Assembly: GCF_002897295.1 (NCBI RefSeq)
Contig: NZ_BEXF01000002.1
Coordinates: 372,001 to 436,000, forward strand
Length of the DNA stretch: 64,000 nucleotides
From: Brevibacillus reuszeri
Lineage (GTDB): Bacteria; Bacillota; Bacilli; Brevibacillales; Brevibacillaceae
Direction of reading: 5' to 3'
The notes beneath the pieces are model-generated. The model made no database searches, had not been told where the DNA came from, and worked only from the letters and a program-made list of their open reading frames with translations. Positions 8,710 to 17,643 of this stretch are shown in pieces. Numbering within the stretch: the first letter of the stretch is position 1; the number at the start of each line of letters is the position of its first letter. The translations under genes and the position numbers were made by a program.

Positions 8710-8884
8710 GGTTGTTCAAAAAGTCGTCTTTTGATCACGCAGGAGACCTGAAAGCTCATTCGACATCGAAAATGGCGTTCACCTTCGAAGTCCGGTGCTC
8801 ATGTAGTTTTCCTACACTCCGCTCCTCCTTCGTACGGTTCTCGCCATTTTCTTGGTGCTGAAAAGCCAACTTTTTGAACACGAT
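8710..8884. repeat. MITE/REP-like palindromic repeat
   Basis: Imperfect terminal inverted repeats of about 20 bp (TGTTCAAAAAGTCGTCTTTT at the left, its near-complement ending ACTTTTTGAACA at the right) enclose an interior that also pairs (AAAATGGCG with CGCCATTTT, GTAG with CTAC). No open frame. It lies inside the amino-acid importer operon between receptor and permease genes. As RNA it would form one long hairpin, which may lower downstream expression relative to the receptor. I recall a similar family of repeats in Brevibacillus genomes, but copy number cannot be checked from this window, where I see one copy. Confidence 0.8.
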
Positions 8885-8933
8885 CTGATAGGTGCATTTT
8901 GCACCTTATTTCTTTCCAGAAAGGAAGTGAGGT

Positions 8934-9590
8934 ATGGATACTCTAAGCCTGATTACAGATGCATCTCCACTCCTCTTGCAGGGGCTTGAGAACACCATAA
9001 AAGTTGCGTTCCTCTCCTTGTTGTTTGCGACCGTTCTTGGACTATTCTTTGGTCTTTTGCGCGTATCCAAACGAAAATCATTGCAAATGATCGCCAAGGT
9101 CTATGTGAGTATTATTCGCGGTACCCCACTCTATGTGCAAGTCATTTTCTTTTACTTTGGCTTGTTCCCACTTGTGTTTGGGCGTGCCACAGATGCCGTA
9201 TCTGCTGGTATTTTTGTCCTTAGCCTCAATGCCGGGGCGTATCTCGTAGAAATATTCCGCGCCGGTATCGAGTCAATTGACAAGGGACAGATGGAAGCAG
9301 GCCGCGCGATCGGATTTACGCACGGACAAACGATGGCCTACATCATTATGCCGCAAGCAATTAAGCGGATGATCCCCGCCATCGTCAACCAGTTCATTAT
9401 CAGTATTAAAGACACGTCTCTGCTGGCGACCATCGGTATCGCAGAGCTCACCTTTACGGCTCAAACCATCTATGCCGTAAACTTCAAAGCTTTCGAGTTT
9501 TTAGGTGCGATTGGAATCATATACTGGGTTCTGATTTATGTACTCACGGCATTCTCTCACTGGCTGGAAAGGAGGCTGGCAGCACGATGA
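8934..9590 (+). CDS. Amino-acid ABC transporter permease
   Basis: 218 residues with about five membrane helices. The EAA loop that contacts the ATPase is [22 protein letters not shown] at about 121-142. An upstream [10 protein letters not shown] motif is typical of the His/Glu/Gln/Arg permease family. AGGAAGTGAGG precedes the ATG. It overlaps the ATPase gene by four bases (ATGA), indicating translational coupling. Together with the receptor and ATPase it forms a polar amino-acid importer; the membrane pore would be a homodimer because only one permease gene is present. Confidence 0.93.
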   Translation: MDTLSLITDASPLLLQGLENTIKVAFLSLLFATVLGLFFGLLRVSKRKSLQMIAKVYVSIIRGTPLYVQVIFFYFGLFPLVFGRATDAVSAGIFVLSLNAGAYLVEIFRAGIESIDKGQMEAGRAIGFTHGQTMAYIIMPQAIKRMIPAIVNQFIISIKDTSLLATIGIAELTFTAQTIYAVNFKAFEFLGAIGIIYWVLIYVLTAFSHWLERRLAAR

Positions 9591-10309
9591 TTCAAGTGAA
9601 ACAGCTGGCCAAATCATTCGGCAGCTTGCAGGTACTCAAAAATATCAATACAGACATCAAGCGTCAGGAGGTCGTGTGTGTCATCGGTCCATCCGGCTCA
9701 GGCAAATCTACCTTTTTGCGCTGTATGAACCTGCTCGAAGAACCGACCTCCGGTGAGATTGTCATTGATGGCGTCAACATCATGGATAAGCAGACAAACA
9801 TCAACGACATTCGTCAAAAAGCCGGAATGGTATTCCAGCAATTCAACCTTTTTCCTCACAAGACTTCGTTAGAAAATATTACGATGGGTTTGACCAAAAT
9901 CAAAAAGTACAGCAAGGAAGATGCAGAAGAAAAAGGAAAGGCTTTGCTAGCCAAGGTAGGTCTCTCCCAGAAAGCAGACGTCTATCCACGTAATTTATCC
10001 GGTGGACAGCAGCAACGGGTAGCGATCGCGAGAGCTTTGGCAATGGAGCCTGAAATCATGCTGTTTGACGAGCCTACCTCTGCTCTCGACCCGGAGATGG
10101 TTGGCGAGGTATTACAGGTCATGAAGGATTTGGCCCAGGAAGGAATGACGATGGTAATCGTTACGCACGAAATGGGTTTTGCCAAAGAAGTTGCTGACCG
10201 AATTTTGTTTATGGATCAAGGCATTATTCTGGAGGAAGGCACCCCGGAAGAATTTTTCAATCACACGAAACAAGAACGAACGCGGGAGTTCCTGAAAAAG
10301 GTCCTGTAA
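9587..10309 (+). CDS. Amino-acid ABC transporter ATP-binding protein
   Basis: 240 residues, the usual length for GlnQ/ArtP-type ATPases. Walker [10 protein letters not shown] lies at 34-42, the Q-loop in [11 protein letters not shown], the signature LSGGQQQR at about 139-146, Walker [14 protein letters not shown], and the switch histidine in VTHEM. It is coupled to the permease gene by a 4-bp overlap and energises that importer on the cytoplasmic side. A hairpin follows the gene. Confidence 0.95.
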   Translation: MIQVKQLAKSFGSLQVLKNINTDIKRQEVVCVIGPSGSGKSTFLRCMNLLEEPTSGEIVIDGVNIMDKQTNINDIRQKAGMVFQQFNLFPHKTSLENITMGLTKIKKYSKEDAEEKGKALLAKVGLSQKADVYPRNLSGGQQQRVAIARALAMEPEIMLFDEPTSALDPEMVGEVLQVMKDLAQEGMTMVIVTHEMGFAKEVADRILFMDQGIILEEGTPEEFFNHTKQERTREFLKKVL

Positions 10310-10327
10310 TCCGCTTCTCCATTTGAG

Positions 10328-10358
10328 CCTCTGGATTCTGCTGAATTCAGAGGTTTGC
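10328..10358 (+). terminator. Hairpin after the amino-acid importer operon
   Basis: Stem CCTCTG..ATTC / GAAT..CAGAGG with a short loop followed by TTTGCTCC. The T run is short, so termination may be partial. The stem overlaps the promoter of the response-regulator gene. Confidence 0.5.
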
Positions 10359-10374
10359 TCCATTCTTGTATAAT
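10346..10374 (+). promoter_or_regulatory. SigA-type promoter of the two-component operon
   Basis: TTCAGA (-35), 17-bp spacer and an extended -10 TGTATAAT, ending 33 bp before the response-regulator ATG. The -10 is perfect; the -35 is weak. Confidence 0.6.
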
Positions 10375-10407
10375 GAGAGTGGTGTCAGATATAGAGGGGG
10401 GACTCAA

Positions 10408-11082
10408 ATGTCGCATACAGTCTTTTTGGTTGAGGATAATCAGGATTTAAATTCGATCTTGCAGAAGTACCTGGAAAACGCAGGCTATACGGTAGAAGCA
10501 TTTTTGGACGGCTTCTCCGCTCAACAAAAAATTCATGAGACTCCCGATTTGTGGATATTGGACATCATGCTCCCGGATACAACCGGATATACGCTGTTTA
10601 AAGAGATAAAAGAGATTCACCCCAACATTCCTGTAATCTTTATTTCCGCTAAAAATCAGGAAATTGACAGAGTCGTCGGCCTTGAGCTTGGCTGTGACGA
10701 CTACATTTCCAAACCGTTTTTGCCCAGAGAGCTGATTTTAAAAACACAAAAGCTGCTGGAACGCACAAAAGGGCCACAGCTTCACCAGGCATCGGCATTT
10801 AAAATCAACGGCTATACCATCAATCGCGAGAATCACACGATCCATCATGACAGTGAGCTTATTTCGTTGACGAGCAAGGAATTTGAGCTGCTGCTGTTTT
10901 TCATCGATCATCCGAATCGTGTCTTTTCCCGCGAACAAATACTCGACCGCGTGTGGAACAAAAACTATTTTGGCTCCGATCGTGTGGTGGATGATACGAT
11001 TCGCCGCATTCGTAAAAAGCTGGCAAGCTTGCCGATAGAGACTGTCTATGGCTACGGATACAGGTACAGGCTGGTGAAGTGA
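10408..11082 (+). CDS. OmpR-family response regulator
   Basis: 224 residues from ATG 10408, which has AGGGGGG 6 bp upstream; the open frame upstream of this has no ribosome binding site. The receiver domain covers residues 1-115 with the phospho-acceptor aspartate in WILDIMLPD and the conserved lysine in DDYISKPF. The C-terminal winged helix (to residue 224) has EQILDRVW and RVVDDTIRRIRKKL. It overlaps the sensor-kinase gene (TGATG). It is probably the DNA-binding output of that kinase; targets are not evident. Confidence 0.92.
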   Translation: MSHTVFLVEDNQDLNSILQKYLENAGYTVEAFLDGFSAQQKIHETPDLWILDIMLPDTTGYTLFKEIKEIHPNIPVIFISAKNQEIDRVVGLELGCDDYISKPFLPRELILKTQKLLERTKGPQLHQASAFKINGYTINRENHTIHHDSELISLTSKEFELLLFFIDHPNRVFSREQILDRVWNKNYFGSDRVVDDTIRRIRKKLASLPIETVYGYGYRYRLVK

Positions 11083-12083
11083 TGAGAGACAAACCGTTTG
11101 GACTCCAGATTTGGGTTATCATGACTGCTTTTCTCATATTTATTACGGGGATCATCACGGTTGTGCTCATAACGTATGTCTCAGTGGATGTGTTGATCAA
11201 TCTGCTGCGCCTGCTCGTCATCCTGTCGATCATAAACATTATCCTCGCCAAGCTGATCGCCAACAAACTTACGGAGCCATTGCGCTATTTGGAAAAAAAG
11301 GTTCGGAAAATCGCAAATAAAGAATGGGAAGAACCGATTGATCTCAATCGCGGAGACGAAATCGGCAAGCTGGCTTCCTCCATTAACATGATGCAGGAGT
11401 CGCTCAAAAAGATGGAAATGGAAGAAGAAATCTTTTTGCAGAGCGTCTCTCATGATTTGAAAACGCCTATTATGGTGATCCACAGCTACTCCCAGGCACT
11501 TTTGGACAAGATGTACTTGAACGATTCGTTTGATGATACGGTCGCGGTCATCATCAAGGAAGCGAAAAACCTCGAGAAAAAAGTGGAGAAGCTGCTGTAC
11601 TTAAATAGTCTCGACTACATTTTGGAGAGAAAAAGCGAGTTCAAAAAAATGAACATCAGGTCAGTTGTGCACAATCTCATTGAACGTTTTTTCCTCGTCC
11701 AAAACAGGGTGATCATTCACGCCCAGCTTGCCGATCTGTATGTGTGGGGAAACGAGGAAGAGCTGACCGTAGCGCTTGAAAACATTTTGGAAAACAACAT
11801 GCGCTACGCCCATTCCTCGATCTGGATTTTTACGCGCATCGTCCATGAACAAGGCAAGGAGCAGGTGGAAATCATACTCGAAAACGATGGACCACCAATT
11901 GAAGAAGAACAGCTGAACCAACTGTTTAACCATTTTTACAAAGGCAAAAATGGCAAGTTCGGTCTCGGGCTGTTCATCACACGAAAAATTATTTTGTTTC
12001 ATGGTGGTGAGGTAGAAGTACAGAATATCAACGGACGTGTACGCTTCCGTGTTTTACTTCCCTATGAAATGAAAAGTATGTAA
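11082..12083 (+). CDS. Sensor histidine kinase with two-helix membrane anchor
   Basis: 333 residues from ATG 11082 (GTG 11079 is an alternative). Two membrane helices at about 10-32 and 37-58 are joined by a very short outside loop, so there is no extracytoplasmic sensor domain. A HAMP-like linker then leads to the H-box SVSHDLKTPIMVIHSYSQ near residue 124, and the ATPase domain has NILENNMRYA (N box) and KFGLGLFITRKI (G box). This is the layout of intramembrane-sensing kinases, which often respond to envelope stress or to a partner transporter. It is translationally coupled to the regulator and directly follows an amino-acid importer. Confidence 0.9.
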   Translation: MRDKPFGLQIWVIMTAFLIFITGIITVVLITYVSVDVLINLLRLLVILSIINIILAKLIANKLTEPLRYLEKKVRKIANKEWEEPIDLNRGDEIGKLASSINMMQESLKKMEMEEEIFLQSVSHDLKTPIMVIHSYSQALLDKMYLNDSFDDTVAVIIKEAKNLEKKVEKLLYLNSLDYILERKSEFKKMNIRSVVHNLIERFFLVQNRVIIHAQLADLYVWGNEEELTVALENILENNMRYAHSSIWIFTRIVHEQGKEQVEIILENDGPPIEEEQLNQLFNHFYKGKNGKFGLGLFITRKIILFHGGEVEVQNINGRVRFRVLLPYEMKSM

Positions 12084-12094
12084 CTTGCCCCATG

Positions 12095-12631
12095 TCATCC
12101 GATTTCTTTTATTTGTTCCAGCAGCTCAGAAGCGAGGTCAGCTACGTCTTTATTGTGCGCTTGTATGTTTTCAAAAACAGGCACAGCATCTCGTAGCAGT
12201 TGATAACTGTAGTAATAATAACTGGTAAAGGGCTGCTCGGCATATCCAGGCGGCTCTTCCTCTTCCCAGAGTACCTCGTCCTCCTCTTCATCCTCCGGCC
12301 ATAAAAAGGCATCATCCAATAGAGATCTCATCTGGGGAACCGGCTCCCATGCACTTACATCCCTGCCGCTCAACGCGTCGGTAACACAGAGATAACATTT
12401 GATTTCTTCCGGCATCACATCTTCTGGTGCTTTTGTCTTTAGGTCGCGCAGCATAAACAGCAATACCCATGGCGTTACTTGCCAAAGTGTGCTTTGATGC
12501 TCAATTAGGTTGGCTACCTCCTCGAAATCTCCCTGATCCATCAATAGAGGCAGCTCGCTCCCCCTGCCATACGCCGTTGTCAGTCTTTCCCACGGAATTT
12601 CGCTTCTTTTTATTTCATTTACGTTTAGCAT
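12095..12631 (-). CDS. Hypothetical acidic protein
   Basis: 178 residues with no signal peptide or membrane helix; I do not recognise the family. The middle is strongly acidic (PEDEEEDEVLWEEEEPP near 116-132) and a tyrosine cluster (SYYYYSY) follows. Tryptophan-rich N-terminal region (QSTLWQVTPW). It stands alone, convergent with the sensor kinase and divergent from a LysR gene. Size and composition resemble small immunity-like or stress proteins, but that is only an impression. Confidence 0.6.
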   Translation of the reverse strand: MLNVNEIKRSEIPWERLTTAYGRGSELPLLMDQGDFEEVANLIEHQSTLWQVTPWVLLFMLRDLKTKAPEDVMPEEIKCYLCVTDALSGRDVSAWEPVPQMRSLLDDAFLWPEDEEEDEVLWEEEEPPGYAEQPFTSYYYYSYQLLRDAVPVFENIQAHNKDVADLASELLEQIKEIG

Positions 12632-12827
12632 CCTTTTCTCCCTCTCCTTCTTTCTCGTTACGTTCGGTTGCGGATTATTTCATGCTTCTACCATAACATT
12701 AAATGGAAAAACGTAAATACAGCATGAGACCCAAGGAAATGGTCAGTTAATTATGAACTGATCAAACTTTTCAACTCGTTGCCGCTCATGTAGAATAGCC
12801 CTAACGGGAAAAGGGGGCGGACAACCT

Positions 12828-13724
12828 GTGAATGACCAAGATTGGTCCTTACTAGAAGCAATCTACGACGAAAAGAACCTGACAAGAGCAGCAGAAAAGC
12901 TGTTCATTTCCCAACCAGCGTTAACCTATCGGATTCAACAAATTGAGCTTGAATTCGGAGTCAAAGTCATTTATCGCACCAATAAGAAAATTAGCTTCAC
13001 TCCAGAAGGAGAATACTTGGTTAAGTACGCGAAAAAGATGCTTCTGGAAAAACGAAAAACAAAGGACCACGTCCTGAGCATGAGTAATGATGTGCAGGGC
13101 TCGCTGCGAATCGGTTGTTCGAGCAACTTCGCCCTGTATAAGCTGCCTTCTTTGATCAAACAGTTTTTAGTCCTGTATCCAAAGGTTGAAATCAATGTGA
13201 ATACAGGCTGGAGCTCTGAAATAGTAAAATTACTGCAAAATGAAGATGTTCACGTGGGTATTGTTACTGGTGATTACAAGTGGCTGGAGGAAAAGTCGCT
13301 CATCACAGAGGAACCATTATGCATCATTTCCAAACAGGAAATCGACCTCGATGAACTTCCACGGCTCCCACGTATCAATTATTTGCCGGCAAAGAGCCGA
13401 TTGAATCCAACGAATCCGTTAATCACCAAAACGATTGATAACTGGTGGCTGGATCGGTTTAGCGACCCGCCCTTGATTATCATGAACGTAGATAAGGTGG
13501 AAACCTGTAAGGAAATGGTCACAAACGGGCTAGGCTACTCCATCGTGCCGCGTGGGTCCATAACCGATCGGGATGATTTTTACGCTATCGATTTGCATTA
13601 TCAAAATGGAGAAGCACTGCTCCGAAAAACATGGATGCTGTACCGTGAATCATCACTGGCGCTCTCTACAGTCGAACGCTTCGTTACGTATATAAACACA
13701 CAGCACTGTCAAAAGACCGAGTAG
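12828..13724 (+). CDS. LysR-family transcriptional regulator
   Basis: 298 residues. The N-terminal helix-turn-helix (residues 5-62) has the classic LTRAAEKLFISQPALTYRIQQIE segment; the rest is a two-lobed periplasmic-binding-like effector domain (NGLGYSIVPRGS near 225-236 is the typical late motif). GTG start with AAGGGGG about 10 bp upstream. It converges on the peptide-import operon starting at 20392 and shares a bidirectional terminator with it, so control of that operon is plausible but not shown by position alone. Confidence 0.9.
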   Translation: MNDQDWSLLEAIYDEKNLTRAAEKLFISQPALTYRIQQIELEFGVKVIYRTNKKISFTPEGEYLVKYAKKMLLEKRKTKDHVLSMSNDVQGSLRIGCSSNFALYKLPSLIKQFLVLYPKVEINVNTGWSSEIVKLLQNEDVHVGIVTGDYKWLEEKSLITEEPLCIISKQEIDLDELPRLPRINYLPAKSRLNPTNPLITKTIDNWWLDRFSDPPLIIMNVDKVETCKEMVTNGLGYSIVPRGSITDRDDFYAIDLHYQNGEALLRKTWMLYRESSLALSTVERFVTYINTQHCQKTE

Positions 13725-13750
13725 CCTACTTATCAGGCACACTCGGTCTT
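13713..13750. terminator. Bidirectional terminator between LysR gene and peptide operon
   Basis: Stem AAGACCGAGT / ACTCGGTCTT (10 bp) with an 18-nt loop, followed by CTTCTC on the plus strand and TTT on the minus strand. It serves both converging transcripts. Confidence 0.7.
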
Positions 13751-13772
13751 CTTCTCTTCCTGTCAAACATCG

Positions 13773-14738
13773 CTAATAGAGATGGCACGCAACATAATGC
13801 CCGTCTATATTCTTCCATTTCGGTCTTTCTGTTCGGCAAATGTCCATGCATTCTGCACAGCGCGGATGAAACGTGCAGCCCTGTGGCGGATTTGCCGGAC
13901 TGGGTACATCTCCCTGGAGCACGATACGTTCTCTTTTTGCCAACGGGTCAGGCACAGGAACCGCAGACAGAAGTGCCTTGGTATACGGATGCAAAGGAGA
14001 ATCGTACAGCTCGTTTTTATCCGCCAGCTCAACTAGCCTGCCCAAATACATGACTCCGACCCGGTCACTAATATGTTTGACTACACTCAAATCGTGGGCA
14101 ATAAACAAGTATGTCAGCCCAAACTGCCCCTGCAAATCTTGTAGCAGATTAATAACCTGTGACTGAATCGAAACATCGAGGGCAGAGACGGGTTCATCTG
14201 CTACAATCAGCTTTGGCTCTAATGCCAGCGCCCGAGCAATCCCGATTCGCTGCCGCTGACCACCACTGAATTCATGCGGATGCCGCTTGGCGTGGTAGCT
14301 ATTTAGTCCCACGACATGCAGCAGCTCATCGACGCGGCGATCCTTTTCCTTTCCGGAGTACAGACTATGAATTTCGATCGGCTCCGCGATGATTTGTCCT
14401 ACCGTCAGTCGGGGATCAAGAGAGGCATACGGGTCCTGAAACACCATTTGCATGCTTTTTCTCAATTTGCGCAGCTCGCCGTGGCGCATGCCGACCAGAT
14501 TTTTACCTTCATAAATGACCTCGCCCTCAGTAGGCTGAAGCAGCTGCAGAATAGTCCTCCCTGTTGTCGACTTTCCACAGCCGCTCTCTCCCACAAGCCC
14601 CAGGGTCTCTCCTTTATAGATAGTAAAATCCAGTCCATCTACCGCTTTCACATGATTGACGACTCGCTTTAAGAGTCCTTTTCTGATTGGGTAATACTTT
14701 TTCAAATTCCTGACTTCTATTAGAGGTGTTTTCGTCAT
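13773..14738 (-). CDS. Peptide ABC transporter ATP-binding protein (DppF/OppF type)
   Basis: 321 residues from ATG 14738, with AAGGAGG 7 bp upstream and a TGATG overlap with the preceding ATPase gene. Walker [11 protein letters not shown]-loop [14 protein letters not shown], signature EFSGGQRQR and Walker [14 protein letters not shown] are all present. The C-terminal oligopeptide-transporter extension has four cysteines ([14 protein letters not shown]). Last gene of a six-gene operon. Confidence 0.95.
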   Translation of the reverse strand: MTKTPLIEVRNLKKYYPIRKGLLKRVVNHVKAVDGLDFTIYKGETLGLVGESGCGKSTTGRTILQLLQPTEGEVIYEGKNLVGMRHGELRKLRKSMQMVFQDPYASLDPRLTVGQIIAEPIEIHSLYSGKEKDRRVDELLHVVGLNSYHAKRHPHEFSGGQRQRIGIARALALEPKLIVADEPVSALDVSIQSQVINLLQDLQGQFGLTYLFIAHDLSVVKHISDRVGVMYLGRLVELADKNELYDSPLHPYTKALLSAVPVPDPLAKRERIVLQGDVPSPANPPQGCTFHPRCAECMDICRTERPKWKNIDGHYVACHLY

Positions 14739-15712
14739 CACTGATCCTCCTTCGCCTCGTAGAGCCAACATCTGCAGGAATGCCCTTCTTCGACTTTTAC
14801 CAGCTCAGGAACGCCTTCCCTGCAAATGTCTGTGGCGTATTCGCAGCGCGGAGCAAACGTACAGCCTTTTCGCAAGCTTCCTGGTATCGGTACGCTTCCT
14901 TTTATGGAGTACAAACGCTGCTCTGTTCCATCCAAGCGAGGAATCGACTTCATCAAGCCTTGTGTATACGGATGCTTCGGATTGGTAAATAAGGTGACAA
15001 CATCGGCTTCCTCGACGACTTTACCGGCATACATGACAACGACGCGATCACACATTTCTGCCACGACTCCGAGATCGTGGGTGATCATCATAATTGCCGT
15101 ATTGTGCTTTTCCTTTAATTCTCTCATCAAATCGAGAATCTGCGCTTGAATCGTGACATCTAGTGCTGTCGTGGGCTCATCTGCAATTAATAGCTTCGGA
15201 TTGCAAGACATCGCCATGGCAATCATGACACGCTGCCTCATCCCACCAGACAACTGATGGGGATACTCGTCTACGATCTGCTCGGCACGAGGAATACCGA
15301 CCAGCTTGAGCATCTCGATCGTTCTTTGTCTGGCTTGCTGTTTGTTGTATTGCATATGGATTTCTACGGCTTCCCCAATTTGCTGACCGATCGTGAAAAC
15401 CGGGTTCAGTGAGGTCATCGGCTCCTGAAAAATCATCGCCATCTCATTGCCCCGCACTTTTCGGATTTCCTCATCCGATAAGGCGAGAAGATCTCGTCCC
15501 TGAAATGTAATGGAGCCGTCGACGACTTTACCAGGAGTCAGCCTCATCGTGGTTAACGAGGTAACGCTTTTGCCGCAGCCCGATTCCCCCACAATGCCAA
15601 CGGTCTCTCCTTCATAGACAGTGATATCCACCCCGTCTACGGCTGGCACTACACCTTCATCTGTTTGAAAATAAGTTTTCAATCCTTTGATTTCAAGTAA
15701 TGTCGGTTTCAA
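14738..15712 (-). CDS. Peptide ABC transporter ATP-binding protein (DppD/OppD type)
   Basis: 324 residues. TTG start with GGGGAGGG 6 bp upstream. Walker [10 protein letters not shown] (the last position is Val where Ser/Thr of the P-loop is one residue later), signature QLSGGMRQR, Walker [14 protein letters not shown], and the C-terminal cysteine motif [14 protein letters not shown]. It pairs with the next gene as the heterodimeric motor of the peptide importer, coupled by a TGATG overlap. Confidence 0.95.
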   Translation of the reverse strand: MKPTLLEIKGLKTYFQTDEGVVPAVDGVDITVYEGETVGIVGESGCGKSVTSLTTMRLTPGKVVDGSITFQGRDLLALSDEEIRKVRGNEMAMIFQEPMTSLNPVFTIGQQIGEAVEIHMQYNKQQARQRTIEMLKLVGIPRAEQIVDEYPHQLSGGMRQRVMIAMAMSCNPKLLIADEPTTALDVTIQAQILDLMRELKEKHNTAIMMITHDLGVVAEMCDRVVVMYAGKVVEEADVVTLFTNPKHPYTQGLMKSIPRLDGTEQRLYSIKGSVPIPGSLRKGCTFAPRCEYATDICREGVPELVKVEEGHSCRCWLYEAKEDQ

Positions 15713-15745
15713 CGCAGTCCCTCCCCTGTACAGATGCGAACATAT

Positions 15746-16648
15746 TTACAGCTTCATCTTGGGGTCGAGCGCATCACGTAATCCGTCCCCCAGCATGTTG
15801 AATCCCAAAACCAGGAACATAATCGCCAGTCCTGGCATGGTACTTACATGGGGAGCGACCCTCAAATATTCTCTTCCCGTACTGAGCATGGCGCCCCATT
15901 CTGGTGTCGGCGGCTGTGCGCCCATCCCGAGAAAGCTCAAGCCTGCAGCCGTAATGATGGCTGTAGCGATACGCATCGTGGACAGGACGATAATAGGCGC
16001 GATGCTGTTCGGAATCACGTGCTTGACGATAATATGAAAGTGACTCCCGCCCATCGCTTTTACGGCTTCGATATATTCTTTGTCCTTGATGGCTATGACC
16101 GAGCTTCGGGATAGGCGGGCAAACGTAGGCACAGAAAAAATACCAATCGCAATCATTACGTTCACCATTCCCGGTCCAAGCACACTGACAATGGCAAGTG
16201 CCAACAAAAAGCTTGGAAACGCCATAAAAATATCCATAATGCGCATGATCAATGAGTCTGCCAGCCCGCCGAAATAACCGGAGATTGTCCCTAAAGCAAC
16301 CCCTATGACGACGGCAATCAGTACACCGACAAATCCGGTCATCAATGAGATTTGGGTTCCGTGAATGATCCGCGAAAGAATATCCCGCCCAAACTCGTCC
16401 GTACCAAAAGGATGACTCCAGCTCGGTCCTTCCAGCATGATCTCCATGTTTTGCTCAATCGGATCATATGGAGCAATCCATTTTGCCAGCACTGCAACGA
16501 GCAAACAGAGAATCACCATCCAAAATCCGTACAACGCACGCTTGTTTTTCTTGAAACGACCTAGCATCAGCTTCCACTGTGAACGGCTGGCATAGGTCTG
16601 TTCTGCCTTGCTCTCATCCTGCTGAAGTGCCAAATCCATCTGACTCAT
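15746..16648 (-). CDS. Peptide ABC transporter permease (DppC/OppC type)
   Basis: 300 residues. A cytoplasmic N-terminus of about 35 residues, then six membrane helices; GTDEFGRDILSRIIHGTQISL near 95-115 and the EAA loop EAVKAMGGSHFHIIVKHVIPN are family marks. GGGGAGCACACC precedes the ATG. It lies 13 bp after the other permease gene, with which it forms the transmembrane channel. Confidence 0.95.
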   Translation of the reverse strand: MSQMDLALQQDESKAEQTYASRSQWKLMLGRFKKNKRALYGFWMVILCLLVAVLAKWIAPYDPIEQNMEIMLEGPSWSHPFGTDEFGRDILSRIIHGTQISLMTGFVGVLIAVVIGVALGTISGYFGGLADSLIMRIMDIFMAFPSFLLALAIVSVLGPGMVNVMIAIGIFSVPTFARLSRSSVIAIKDKEYIEAVKAMGGSHFHIIVKHVIPNSIAPIIVLSTMRIATAIITAAGLSFLGMGAQPPTPEWGAMLSTGREYLRVAPHVSTMPGLAIMFLVLGFNMLGDGLRDALDPKMKL

Positions 16649-16661
16649 GGTGTGCTCCCCT

Positions 16662-17582
16662 CTAATCGTATTTCACGCGCGGATCAACCAATCCATAACA
16701 GAGATCCACAATCAGATTGACGATGACAAAGATAGCCGCGACGAACAAAATGCTTCCCTGAATCGAGGGGTAGTCCCTAAATTGAATGGATTGAATGATG
16801 AAACGCCCCAATCCGTTAATGGAAAACACCGTTTCGGTCAATACGGCGCCACCCAGCAATGTTCCGAATTCCAGTCCAATAATTGTAATGATTGGAATCA
16901 TCGCATTTTTTAACGTGTGCTTGTAGATGACAAGCTTTTCCCTTACACCCTTTGCTCTCGCCGTTCGTACAAAGTCCTGATTGATGACCTCCAGCATGCT
17001 GGATCGCGTCAGCCGGGCAAGAATCGCAGAAGAGGACAGCCCCAAAGCGATGGCGGGCAGGATAAAGTGGCGGAAGCCGTCATTTCCCCCCGATGGGAGC
17101 AGGTTCAAATAATACGCAAATAGCAAAATGAGCATGAGACCCAGCCAAAAGACTGGCAAGGAAATACCAAACAATGAGATCATCATGGTCGCGTTATCAA
17201 TGAGGCTATTTGGTCTCGTAGCTGAAAAGATACCAGCAAAAAGACCAATCACGACCATGACAACAATCGCCATGACGGTCAAAGTGATGGTCGACGGAAA
17301 ACGCCCCAATATCTCATCCAAAACAGGACGCTCGGAACGCAATGAAGTACCCAAATCTCCCTGAAGCAGATTGGACACATACTTGCCGTACTGTACATAC
17401 AAAGGCTGGTCCAGCCCCAGGCTTTCCCTGACAACGGCCACTTCTTCGGCGGATGCTTCTGGTCCCGCGATCATGCGGGCAGGATCTCCAGGCACAGCGT
17501 GAATCATCAAAAATGTAAGAATAGAGACTCCAATCAGAGTCGGTATCATTTGCAGCAACCTCTTTACTACATAACTGAACAA
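16662..17582 (-). CDS. Peptide ABC transporter permease (DppB/OppB type)
   Basis: 306 residues, six membrane helices. It begins MFSYVVKRLLQMIPTLIG as is usual, has HAVPGDPA after the first helix and the EAA loop RTARAKGVREKLVIYKH. TTG start with AGGAGG 7 bp upstream. Second permease of the peptide importer. Confidence 0.95.
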   Translation of the reverse strand: MFSYVVKRLLQMIPTLIGVSILTFLMIHAVPGDPARMIAGPEASAEEVAVVRESLGLDQPLYVQYGKYVSNLLQGDLGTSLRSERPVLDEILGRFPSTITLTVMAIVVMVVIGLFAGIFSATRPNSLIDNATMMISLFGISLPVFWLGLMLILLFAYYLNLLPSGGNDGFRHFILPAIALGLSSSAILARLTRSSMLEVINQDFVRTARAKGVREKLVIYKHTLKNAMIPIITIIGLEFGTLLGGAVLTETVFSINGLGRFIIQSIQFRDYPSIQGSILFVAAIFVIVNLIVDLCYGLVDPRVKYD

Positions 17583-17643
17583 CTGGATGCCTCCTCATCT
17601 AAGAGGAAGAGGATGGTTATCCATCCCCCGCCTCATCCATTCG

